Shown: in pieces, positions 5,773 to 11,548 of the stretch
How positions within the stretch are numbered: position 1 is the stretch's first letter
Layout: every line of letters begins with the position of its first letter
Source of the DNA: a bacterium
GTDB taxonomy: Bacteria > Babelota > Babeliae > Babelales > RVW-14
Direction: 5' to 3'
DNA length: 11,548 nt
Assembly: GCA_023249955.1 (NCBI GenBank)
Contig: JAHFBR010000019.1
Location: 1-11,548 of the forward strand
Notes under the pieces: generated by a model
Seen by the model: only the letters and a program-made list of their open reading frames with translations
What the model was told of the DNA's origin: nothing
Databases searched by the model: none
Position numbers and translations under genes: made by a program

Positions 5773-7119
5773 CTCCAATAATTCGTAAATATTTTTGAAT
5801 GTTAAGAGCTGGCAGGTTGTTTTGACTTGCTGGCTCTTTGACATTAAAACCCGCTCCAAGCCAAACTTCTCAACCTCTTTGATGCACGTCCCAATCTGAT
5901 TGATTGCTTTAACCTGTCCAGTTAAGCTGACTTCGCCAATCGCAACTGAGCGCATCGGCAAAGCCTGCTGAAAATAGCTTGATAGCAATGCAAGAGCGAT
6001 ACCCAGATCGGTTGACGACTCTTTAATTTTAAATCCGCCACTTACCTTAAAAAAAATGTCGTGCGCACTAAATCTGATGTGCAGATATTTTTCTAAAATT
6101 GCGGCAATCAAGACCACACGTTTGTGATCAAGCCCGGTTACCACACGCTGCGGCACACCATATTTTGACTCCACCACCAATGCCTGCAGCTCAAGCAACA
6201 AGGGCCTAGTCCCTTCCAAACAGCATACCAAAGCTGATCCTGCAGTACTTGAGGCCTCGCTTAAAAATTGCTGATTAATATTGGTAACTTCGATCAGGCC
6301 ATTTTCATGCATCTCAAAAAAACCAACCTCATTGATGGTACCAAAACGATTTTTAACTGAACGCAAAATACGCGTGTGCCAGCGATCTTCGGCCTGCAGA
6401 TAAAACGCAGCGTCCACCATGTGCTCCAGCACTTTGGGGCCAGCCATCTCACCCTCTTTGGTGATGTGGCCGGTGATAAGCACGGCGATATTATTTTCTT
6501 TGGCAAAACGCATCAAATGAAAAGCTGCCTCACGCAGCTGCGCCACGGTTCCAGGAATAACATGCGATTGCAGCGAAAGATGACAATTTTGTATGGAATC
6601 AAGAATTACTAAGGCCGGCTTGGCTTGCAACGCTGTGGCAAGAATGGTTTCAAGACACGCTTCGTCTGAAAATAAAAGTTTTGGGCTCGAAACACCCAAG
6701 CGTTCGGCACGTCCCTTGACCTGCTCCAACGACTCTTCAGATGAAAAATATAAGACACTGTGATCTGTTGCAATGGCATCGGCCACCTGCAACAACAAGG
6801 TCGATTTGCCGATACCGGGGTCACCGGTCAGAATAATAAACGAGCCAGGCAAAACGCCGCCGCCCAAAACACGGTCCCACTCTTTGATGTTTGAAAGCAT
6901 ACGTGGTTGGGTCTCTGACGAGATTTGCGTCAGTGAAAAAAGATTGGCACTTTGTACAACAGCACCACTACTTTTGCCGCCAAAAAATGCCGTGGGGCCT
7001 TGAGGTTGTTGCTGTTCAGCAAAGCTATTCCACTCGCTACACCCCGGGCAGCAACCAACCCACTTTGGAGTTGCATAGCCACAATTGGTGCACGAAAACG
7101 ATAGTCTTGCTTTAGCCAC
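5758..7119 (-). CDS. radA: DNA repair protein RadA (Sms), RecA-like ATPase/helicase
   Basis: 453 residues with the full RadA architecture: N-terminal C4 zinc finger (Cys10, Cys13, Cys24, Cys27; an extra Cys23), a RecA-like ATPase with Walker A GDPGIGKS (99-106) and Walker B ALVILDS (about 169-175), the RadA-specific KNRFG motif (256-260), and a C-terminal Lon-protease-like domain (about 280-453) with GLDHKRV, KVSGGFKIKES-STDLGIALAL and GEVSLTGQVK. In other bacteria RadA drives branch migration of recombination intermediates in the cytoplasm. The reading frame opens further upstream at TTG 7125, but AGGAG at 7126-7130 sits 6 nt before GTG 7119, and MAKA matches the usual RadA N-terminus, so GTG is chosen. 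It follows tdk by a short gap and is probably co-transcribed. It overlaps the convergent symporter gene by 15 nt. Confidence 0.96.
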   Translation of the reverse strand: MAKARLSFSCTNCGYATPKWVGCCPGCSEWNSFAEQQQPQGPTAFFGGKSSGAVVQSANLFSLTQISSETQPRMLSNIKEWDRVLGGGVLPGSFIILTGDPGIGKSTLLLQVADAIATDHSVLYFSSEESLEQVKGRAERLGVSSPKLLFSDEACLETILATALQAKPALVILDSIQNCHLSLQSHVIPGTVAQLREAAFHLMRFAKENNIAVLITGHITKEGEMAGPKVLEHMVDAAFYLQAEDRWHTRILRSVKNRFGTINEVGFFEMHENGLIEVTNINQQFLSEASSTAGSALVCCLEGTRPLLLELQALVVESKYGVPQRVVTGLDHKRVVLIAAILEKYLHIRFSAHDIFFKVSGGFKIKESSTDLGIALALLSSYFQQALPMRSVAIGEVSLTGQVKAINQIGTCIKEVEKFGLERVLMSKSQQVKTTCQLLTFKNIYELLELFPS

Positions 7120-7125
7120 CAACAA

Positions 7126-7130
7126 CTCCT
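7126..7130 (-). promoter_or_regulatory. Ribosome-binding site setting the radA start
   Basis: On the minus strand AGGAG is followed by TTGTTG and then GTG GCT AAA GCA. The two TTG codons are too close to the site to be used well; GTG at 7119 has ideal 6-nt spacing. Confidence 0.75.
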
Positions 7131-7154
7131 AGCGCATTAAAATTATCGTCAAAA

Positions 7155-7823
7155 TTATAACTGAAGCTCTTTGGTTTTTGCTCTTGGCACGTTAAGCGAT
7201 TGCTTTGAACTCGAGCCGGGCTTGGCAAGAGTAAAGCAGGCACGACAACGCGCCTCATAGAGTTCTGCAGCACCAACCAAAATGACTGGATCATCGTAAG
7301 CAGCCGGCTTGCCATCAATAAGACGTTGTGTGTGGTGCGCATCGGCACCGCACTGTACACAGATTGCTTTTAATTTTAGAACATCGTCGGCAGTGGCCAT
7401 TAACGCAGAGATAATGCCAAAGGGTTCGCCACGAAAATCAAGATCAAGCCCTGCAACAATCACACGCTTACCATCATCGATAAGCTTGGAAATTACCTGA
7501 AGCATCGGTTGACTGAAGAATTGAACCTCATCGATGCCAACCACGTCAACACTGGAATGTGCAAGTTCTAAAATTTTATCAAAGCCGGTGACACTATCGC
7601 TGACCACAAAAGCAAAGCGCTCTCTACCCTCGTGTGACACAATGCAGGTAGGAACCTGATTGTAGCGCTTATCGATGTGATGTTTGATGGTTAAGACACG
7701 CTGTTTTGCATACTCTGCACGTCGCAAACGACGCATCAGCTCTTCAGTTTTACCAGAAAACATCGAGCCGCATACAACTTCCAACCGACCCATTGTTTTT
7801 GCTTTTTCTGACACCGTGCTCAT
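7155..7823 (-). CDS. tdk: Thymidine kinase (type II)
   Basis: 222 residues. The P-loop GSMFSGKT lies at 19-26; GIDEVQFF holds the catalytic Glu99; AGLDLDFRGEPFG (124-136) is the conserved loop; and the structural zinc site is Cys155, Cys158, Cys193 and Cys196, with the YEARCRAC signature around 189-196. It phosphorylates thymidine to dTMP in the cytoplasm, a salvage route. About 10 residues precede the usual N-terminus and about 20 follow the last Cys pair, so it is slightly longer than the usual 190-205. ATG 7823 has AGGGTGG at good spacing. radA follows by 35 nt on the same strand, with no terminator in between. A TATACT -10 box lies 48-53 nt upstream of the start. Confidence 0.96.
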   Translation of the reverse strand: MSTVSEKAKTMGRLEVVCGSMFSGKTEELMRRLRRAEYAKQRVLTIKHHIDKRYNQVPTCIVSHEGRERFAFVVSDSVTGFDKILELAHSSVDVVGIDEVQFFSQPMLQVISKLIDDGKRVIVAGLDLDFRGEPFGIISALMATADDVLKLKAICVQCGADAHHTQRLIDGKPAAYDDPVILVGAAELYEARCRACFTLAKPGSSSKQSLNVPRAKTKELQL

Positions 7824-7870
7824 AGTTCCACCCTACTCTAAAGACAAACCTTTTCACCAACAGCAGCCCC

Positions 7871-7898
7871 AGTATAGCAAGCTTTTGGCAACCGCAAA
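7871..7898 (-). promoter_or_regulatory. Probable promoter for tdk-radA
   Basis: On the minus strand TATACT (7871-7876), the same -10 as at gyrB, is preceded at 16-nt spacing by TTTGCG (7893-7898), a poor -35. Transcription would start near 7864, about 40 nt before tdk. It lies just downstream of the stop codon of the gene before. Confidence 0.5.
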
Positions 7899-7903
7899 AT
7901 TTC

Positions 7904-9082
7904 TTAATCTCTAAACATCCACCCAAAAATTCGATTGCCCCCGACAGCGCCCTGACGAGCACCTCGTACAGCCTCCTGCACTGCTGGTGCAATGTCAGGA
8001 TTTGCAGGATGGCGCTCAGCAGGTGGCTGAGCTGCTGCTTGGTACGGCTGCTGAGTCAATATGCCATGGACAAGTTGATTGGTAAGCACAGGCAGATCAG
8101 GATTTGGTTGTTGTGGACCGTCACCATCTCGCTGAGCATAAGCAGCACCGCGAACCGCAGAACGCGTAGCCTCTTCAAGAATTTGATTGATATGCTCTTT
8201 GTGTTCAGGTTTTTCAGCCTCTTTGAGCATAGATTTAACAAGCCCTTCACCAATTGGCTCGATAAAGAACTCACGAATATCTTTTCCAGTTTGCTTCATC
8301 CATGCCTTAATTTCCTTTTTATTCAAGAATATCTTATGCACTAAAAATCCGACAACAGCAACCACAGCAATACCAATCGCTACCTTTTTGACAATGCCCG
8401 ATTTAACGAGAGGCTCTTTAGCTGCATAGACCCCAAGATTCATGATGAAAGACTCAATTAAACTCTCTTCAAGACGCTTTTCATCAAGTCGTCTATTAAT
8501 CAACAAAAGTTCGCGTTTCACCTTATCAAGGGTATAAAGCAGCATCTCTTTGCGCGCTTCGTATCGTTGATCACTCTCATTAACAATACTAATCATAAGA
8601 AAACACTTTGAAACCATTGACCTGAAGGGTGTTATTAGATACCCATTAACTGTAACCTTTGATTGGTACAGGTCATGAAGCTGCCGCACAAGATCTGCAA
8701 CTGATGTGTTACGCAAGTTCATTCTGGCCAGCGTTCGATGAAATTCTAGAAAAAACAGTTTGTTAAATTTTCTCAGCAAAAAGGCACTGTCGCGATCTTC
8801 CTGCTTTTCTAGCCATTCAATCAGGCCAAGGAGAATCATCCCGTTGTGTGTTGTATCATCTTCAAGATCGGCATGAATAATAAGATTGTTGTTATAATCA
8901 AGGGGAAAATGACCTTTTTCAACCAGCTGGTAATAAACACCCTCAAAATTTTCACGCGCCTGATCAATCTGCTGCTCTATAGTGCCTTCATTCAATACCT
9001 GATGAAGTGGCCGATGCGCATAGCCAACAGACACCCATAGCAGTGCACATGCCAAAATACGTACTAATAATTTTTTTTGCAT
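7904..9082 (-). CDS. Uncharacterised protein with signal peptide and membrane span
   Basis: I do not recognise this 392-residue protein. It begins with a likely signal peptide (MQKKLLVRI then a hydrophobic stretch, possible cut after GYA at 22). A mostly helical, charged region (23-230) follows, then one clear membrane span (about 234-253), a charged helical part (254-305) and a Pro/Gln/Ala-rich tail. The tail repeats a pattern: SAVRGA near 308-313 with NPDLP near 327-331, then NPDIAP near 361-366 with EAVRGA near 370-375. With a cleaved signal the 23-230 part would be periplasmic and the tail cytoplasmic. A longer frame opens at ATG 9124 but has no ribosome-binding site; ATG 9082 has AGGGAT at 9089-9094 and starts the signal peptide. 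It lies downstream of kdsB on the same strand and probably has its own promoter. Function unknown. Confidence 0.85.
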   Translation of the reverse strand: MQKKLLVRILACALLWVSVGYAHRPLHQVLNEGTIEQQIDQARENFEGVYYQLVEKGHFPLDYNNNLIIHADLEDDTTHNGMILLGLIEWLEKQEDRDSAFLLRKFNKLFFLEFHRTLARMNLRNTSVADLVRQLHDLYQSKVTVNGYLITPFRSMVSKCFLMISIVNESDQRYEARKEMLLYTLDKVKRELLLINRRLDEKRLEESLIESFIMNLGVYAAKEPLVKSGIVKKVAIGIAVVAVVGFLVHKIFLNKKEIKAWMKQTGKDIREFFIEPIGEGLVKSMLKEAEKPEHKEHINQILEEATRSAVRGAAYAQRDGDGPQQPNPDLPVLTNQLVHGILTQQPYQAAAQPPAERHPANPDIAPAVQEAVRGARQGAVGGNRIFGWMFRD

Positions 9083-9088
9083 AAGTTC

Positions 9089-9094
9089 ATCCCT
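9089..9094 (-). promoter_or_regulatory. Ribosome-binding site setting the start at 9082
   Basis: On the minus strand AGGGAT lies with 6-8 nt spacing before ATG 9082, like the sites of gyrB (AGGGTG) and tdk (AGGGTGG). The upstream in-frame ATG at 9124 has no purine-rich site. Confidence 0.65.
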
Positions 9095-9137
9095 AGAACA
9101 ATGTAACGACCCACCCACGTCCATTGAATAGGATAGC

Positions 9138-9165
9138 AGTTTAGCTGGCTGAGATGCAAAGTCAA
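9138..9165 (-). promoter_or_regulatory. Possible promoter for the uncharacterised gene
   Basis: On the minus strand TTGACT (9160-9165) and TAAACT (9138-9143) are 16 nt apart. The start of transcription near 9131 would give a leader of about 50 nt to ATG 9082 but leave only about 7 nt before ATG 9124, which also favours the shorter protein. Confidence 0.4.
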
Positions 9166-9191
9166 TTGTAACAAAAAATGCCTGCTATTGC

Positions 9192-9212
9192 GGATAAATG
9201 ATAATTTTATCC
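9192..9212. repeat. Perfect 7-bp inverted repeat after kdsB
   Basis: GGATAAA (9192-9198) and TTTATCC (9206-9212) pair around a 7-nt loop, starting a few bases after the kdsB stop codon. On the kdsB transcript a run of six T comes about 13 nt further on, too far for a standard terminator, so the role is open. Confidence 0.35.
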
Positions 9213-9218
9213 ATGTTT

Positions 9219-9986
9219 TTAACGTAAGCGCTGGCTCATAAGGCTTTCAGCTATTGCCAAGTCTCCCGGCGTATCAATGCCCTTAACGTCACAATCGGTC
9301 TCGTGCAGACGGATACTCAGGCCGTAGTCAAGCCATCGAAGCATCTCGAGCTTTTCAGCATCCTCACACGCACTGAGGCCCATTTCGAATATCTTTCTAA
9401 GCGCTCGTGGCGTATAGGCATAAAGCCCAACGTTCTTATAATAGACTTTTTTCGCTACCAAAACGGCAGGATCGCTTTCATCTCGAAAAAACGGGATGGG
9501 AGCGCGTGAAAAGTAGAGCGCTGTACCCTGCCGGTTACAAACAACCTTGGAGACGTTGGGCGAAAAAATATCGTGTTTATCTTGAATAAGCTTTTTGAGC
9601 ATCCAGATATCTTCGTTGGGGTTATCAATGGATTGTACGAGTGAGAGAATCATCGCTGGGGTGATAAACGGCTCATCACCCTGCCAGTTAACCAAAACAT
9701 CTGCTTCCACCCTGCCCTTCATCACCAACTCAACCAAGCGATCGGTTCCCGATTGGCAGTCGACCGATGTCATCAGACTTTTTCCACCAAAGCCTGTGAT
9801 CACATCGGCTGTCTCTTGCGCATCAACAGCAAAAAAAACATCGTCAAAAAGATCAACGCGTTGCACAGCATCCCACACCCATGCAATCATGGGGCGACCA
9901 TGCAACGATGCAAGCGCCTTGCGAGGAAACCGCGTTGACGCCAGACGAACAGGAATTATGCAGACAATTTTTTTTTGATTTTTCAT
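9219..9986 (-). CDS. kdsB: CMP-KDO synthetase (3-deoxy-manno-octulosonate cytidylyltransferase)
   Basis: 255 residues, near the usual 248. The nucleotidyltransferase start IIPVRLASTRFPRKAL (10-25), QSGTDRLVE (78-86), NWQGDEPFI (100-108), ALYFSRAPIPFFR (156-168), NVGLYAY (185-191), EKLEMLRWLDYG (211-222) and GIDTPGDL (236-243) line up along E. coli KdsB from end to end. It activates KDO with CTP for attachment to lipid A, so the cell makes an LPS core. PRK replaces the common PGK near the N-terminus. ATG 9986 is chosen over the in-frame TTG 9995 because AGAGG sits 10 nt before the ATG and only 1 nt before the TTG. It is divergent from murA. The uncharacterised gene follows on the same strand. 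Confidence 0.95.
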   Translation of the reverse strand: MKNQKKIVCIIPVRLASTRFPRKALASLHGRPMIAWVWDAVQRVDLFDDVFFAVDAQETADVITGFGGKSLMTSVDCQSGTDRLVELVMKGRVEADVLVNWQGDEPFITPAMILSLVQSIDNPNEDIWMLKKLIQDKHDIFSPNVSKVVCNRQGTALYFSRAPIPFFRDESDPAVLVAKKVYYKNVGLYAYTPRALRKIFEMGLSACEDAEKLEMLRWLDYGLSIRLHETDCDVKGIDTPGDLAIAESLMSQRLR

Positions 9987-10030
9987 AACTAACAAGCCTC
10001 TAGAAATCTTGATGAATTATTTTCATTTGC

Positions 10031-10064
10031 CATCATTTGATGATATTCTGTCATCCTATAAAAT
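10031..10064 (+). promoter_or_regulatory. Possible murA promoter with overlapping dyad
   Basis: TATAAAAT at 10057-10064 is a good -10 region; TTGATG (10037-10042) is a plausible -35 with 16-nt spacing to TAAAAT. The -35 lies within a short dyad, CATCA-TT-TGATG (10031-10042), that could be an operator in the kdsB-murA divergent region. No convincing kdsB promoter was found on the other strand. Confidence 0.4.
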
Positions 10065-10088
10065 TATGTAATAACTTAAGGATCATGA

Positions 10089-11429
10089 ATGACGAATGAT
10101 TATATCCTGATTAAAAAATCTTCTCCACTCAATGGCACGGTTGAAATTCTTGGCGCAAAAAATGCAGTCCTCGTCATCATGACCTCGCTGATTCTGACCG
10201 ATGGCGTCTCTGTGCTTGAAAATGTTCCCAACAATGCTGATGTGCAACTCATGATCAAATTGTTGCAAGATCTGGGAGCACTCGTTGAATTTGACGTCCG
10301 TGAAAAAAGCATGCGCGTTGACACATCCGGTATCAATGCCTATGAAGTCAAACCAGAAATTATGAACAAAATGCGCGCATCAATTTTGGTCATGGGGCCA
10401 CTACTCGCACGCTTTGGCAAAGCGAAGGTTGCATTTCCTGGCGGTGACCTGATTGGACTCCGTCCTATCAATTACCACCTTGAAGGCTTTAAGCAACTTG
10501 GTGTTTCGGTGCAACTCAGCGATCTTTTTGTGGAAGTACAACTTTCAACGTCGCAACCACCATACACACGCATTGCATTGGAATATCCAAGCGTCGGAGC
10601 AACTGAAAACTTACTGATGTTTGCAAGCTTGGGTAACAACGAAACAGTTATTATTAATGCAGCGCTTGAACCAGAAGTGCTGGACCTGATTGCCATTTTA
10701 CAAAAAATGGGCGCTCACATTCAAATTCTTCCTGGTGCTATCATTATCATTAAGGGCGTTGGCCGTCTGAAGCCGGTGCATCATACCATTGTTCCTGATC
10801 GGCTCGAGGCTGGAGCGTTACTGCTTGCAACAGCAATCACCGGCGGATCGCTTACCATCCCAAATGCACGGCCTGATCATCTGGATGTTTTTTTGGATAA
10901 ATTAAAAAAAATGGGACATCACATTACGACTGGGTTTGATTGCGCAGAGCGCATTCCACAAGGCATCACGCTACGTGCAACGCAACATCCACAAGCTATT
11001 TCTATTAAAACGGGACCTTATCCAGGCTTTCCAACTGATCTACAACCATCAATGATGGCGGCTTTGTGTTTAGCCGAGGGGACCAGCACTATCGAAGAGA
11101 CAGTATATGAAAACCGCATGCTCCATACCAAAGAGCTTGCAAAAATGGGCGCTCAGATTACGGTAAATGGCACCATAGCAACCATCAGAGGCGTTGAGGC
11201 ACTGTATGGATGCGATGTAATTGCTTCTGACATTCGCGCATCCTGCGCACTGGTTCTTGCTGGGTTTGTAGCTTTTGGACAAACAAAAATGACGGGAGTG
11301 CATCACTGGAAGCGCGGCTACGATCAATTAGAAGTTAAGTTAAGCGCATTGGGCGGCAACATTCAGTTGATACACGAAGAGCTTAATGTTTCTGAAAACC
11401 AGAAGATAGCTCAGACACTTCCTTCGTGA
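10089..11429 (+). CDS. murA: UDP-N-acetylglucosamine 1-carboxyvinyltransferase
   Basis: 446 residues, slightly longer than the usual 417-430. It transfers enolpyruvate from PEP to UDP-GlcNAc, the first committed step of peptidoglycan synthesis, in the cytoplasm. The EPSP-synthase fold is clear: GAKNAVL with Lys24 and Asn25, GPLLARFGKAKVAFPGGD with IGLRP (103-126), GATENLLMFASL (170-181), YPGFPTDLQP with Asp317, ENRMLH with Arg342, and RGYDQLE with Arg409. The residue equal to catalytic Cys115 of E. coli is Asp120, a change that in other bacteria (such as Chlamydia and Mycobacterium) gives intrinsic fosfomycin insensitivity. ATG 10089 has AAGGA 6 nt upstream; ATG 10085 in another frame stops after four codons. 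The 3' end overlaps convergent atpG by 47 nt. Confidence 0.97.
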   Translation: MTNDYILIKKSSPLNGTVEILGAKNAVLVIMTSLILTDGVSVLENVPNNADVQLMIKLLQDLGALVEFDVREKSMRVDTSGINAYEVKPEIMNKMRASILVMGPLLARFGKAKVAFPGGDLIGLRPINYHLEGFKQLGVSVQLSDLFVEVQLSTSQPPYTRIALEYPSVGATENLLMFASLGNNETVIINAALEPEVLDLIAILQKMGAHIQILPGAIIIIKGVGRLKPVHHTIVPDRLEAGALLLATAITGGSLTIPNARPDHLDVFLDKLKKMGHHITTGFDCAERIPQGITLRATQHPQAISIKTGPYPGFPTDLQPSMMAALCLAEGTSTIEETVYENRMLHTKELAKMGAQITVNGTIATIRGVEALYGCDVIASDIRASCALVLAGFVAFGQTKMTGVHHWKRGYDQLEVKLSALGGNIQLIHEELNVSENQKIAQTLPS

Positions 11430-11548
11430 TAAGTGATTGTCGCAGTTTATTGAATTGTAATTTTAAACGCTCAAGATATTTTTCAGCACTGTTGGTTGAG
11501 TTTTCCATAGCCAAAAAGCGTGCCGCATGCTCTGCCCGCAAGGCCTGA
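11383..11548 (-). CDS. atpG: ATP synthase gamma subunit, C-terminal end (cut by window edge)
   Basis: The reverse strand from 11547 reads 54 codons and a TAA stop at 11383-11385. The peptide starts QALRAEHAARFLAMENSTNS and continues through LERLKLQFNKLRQSLITKE to VSELSSG. This matches the gamma-subunit C-terminus, where (S/A)EHAARMxAMxxATxNA and NxxRQxxITxEIxEIxxGA are the family signature. Gamma is the rotating shaft of F1 that links proton flow to ATP synthesis or hydrolysis. The rest lies off the right edge. The stop lies inside the 3' end of convergent murA (47-nt overlap). In most bacteria atpD and atpC follow atpG; here murA occupies that place, so the operon seems to end at gamma. Confidence 0.9.
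   Translation of the reverse strand, partial: QALRAEHAARFLAMENSTNSAEKYLERLKLQFNKLRQSLITKEVSELSSGFQKH

Noticed and set aside
8009..8344. Plus-strand open frame of 111 codons opposite the uncharacterised gene
   Set aside because: Antisense frame; the minus-strand frame has signal peptide, ribosome-binding site and full length.
9083..9124. Fourteen extra N-terminal codons of the uncharacterised protein (ATG 9124)
   Set aside because: No ribosome-binding site, would bury the signal peptide, and lies almost at the predicted transcription start.

Overview
The window reads as an ordinary stretch of bacterial housekeeping chromosome, densely packed and of moderate GC. CMP-KDO synthetase (kdsB) implies lipopolysaccharide, so a Gram-negative cell. 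MurA with Asp in place of the usual catalytic Cys, a proline-type symporter, thymidine kinase salvage, rpsI without an adjacent rplM and an uncharacterised secreted or membrane protein would all fit a host-associated or deep-branching lineage. Dependentiae (TM6) or a Chlamydiae-like group come to mind, but this is only an inference. No phage, IS element, CRISPR array or defence system was recognised.

Left part (1-4174): the 5' third of gyrB runs off the left edge on the minus strand. It is divergent from a plus-strand set: tadA, a DksA/TraR-type gene (ATGA overlap), tRNA-Thr(CGT), a 271-bp structured non-coding interval, rpsI and glmS. These serve tRNA modification, transcription control, translation and amino-sugar supply.

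Middle (4175-7903): a short leader-like interval with a possible 22-codon ORF and a hairpin precedes a PutP-type symporter gene. That gene converges on, and overlaps by 15 nt, the minus-strand pair tdk-radA (thymidine salvage and recombination repair).

Right part (7904-11548): a minus-strand gene for an unrecognised protein (signal peptide, one later membrane span, Pro/Gln/Ala-rich tail with a repeated motif) lies downstream of kdsB. kdsB is divergent from murA, so two cell-envelope precursor enzymes share an intergenic region. murA ends inside the 3' end of a minus-strand gene identifiable as atpG (ATP synthase gamma), cut by the right edge.

No clearly new multi-gene system is visible. The points most worth a second look are the MurA Cys-to-Asp change, the altered Na2-site residues of the symporter, the unknown envelope protein, the leader-like element before the symporter, the structured tRNA-rpsI interval and the atpG locus ending without atpD. 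Several start sites were moved using ribosome-binding sites (radA to GTG 7119, the unknown protein to ATG 9082, kdsB to ATG 9986).
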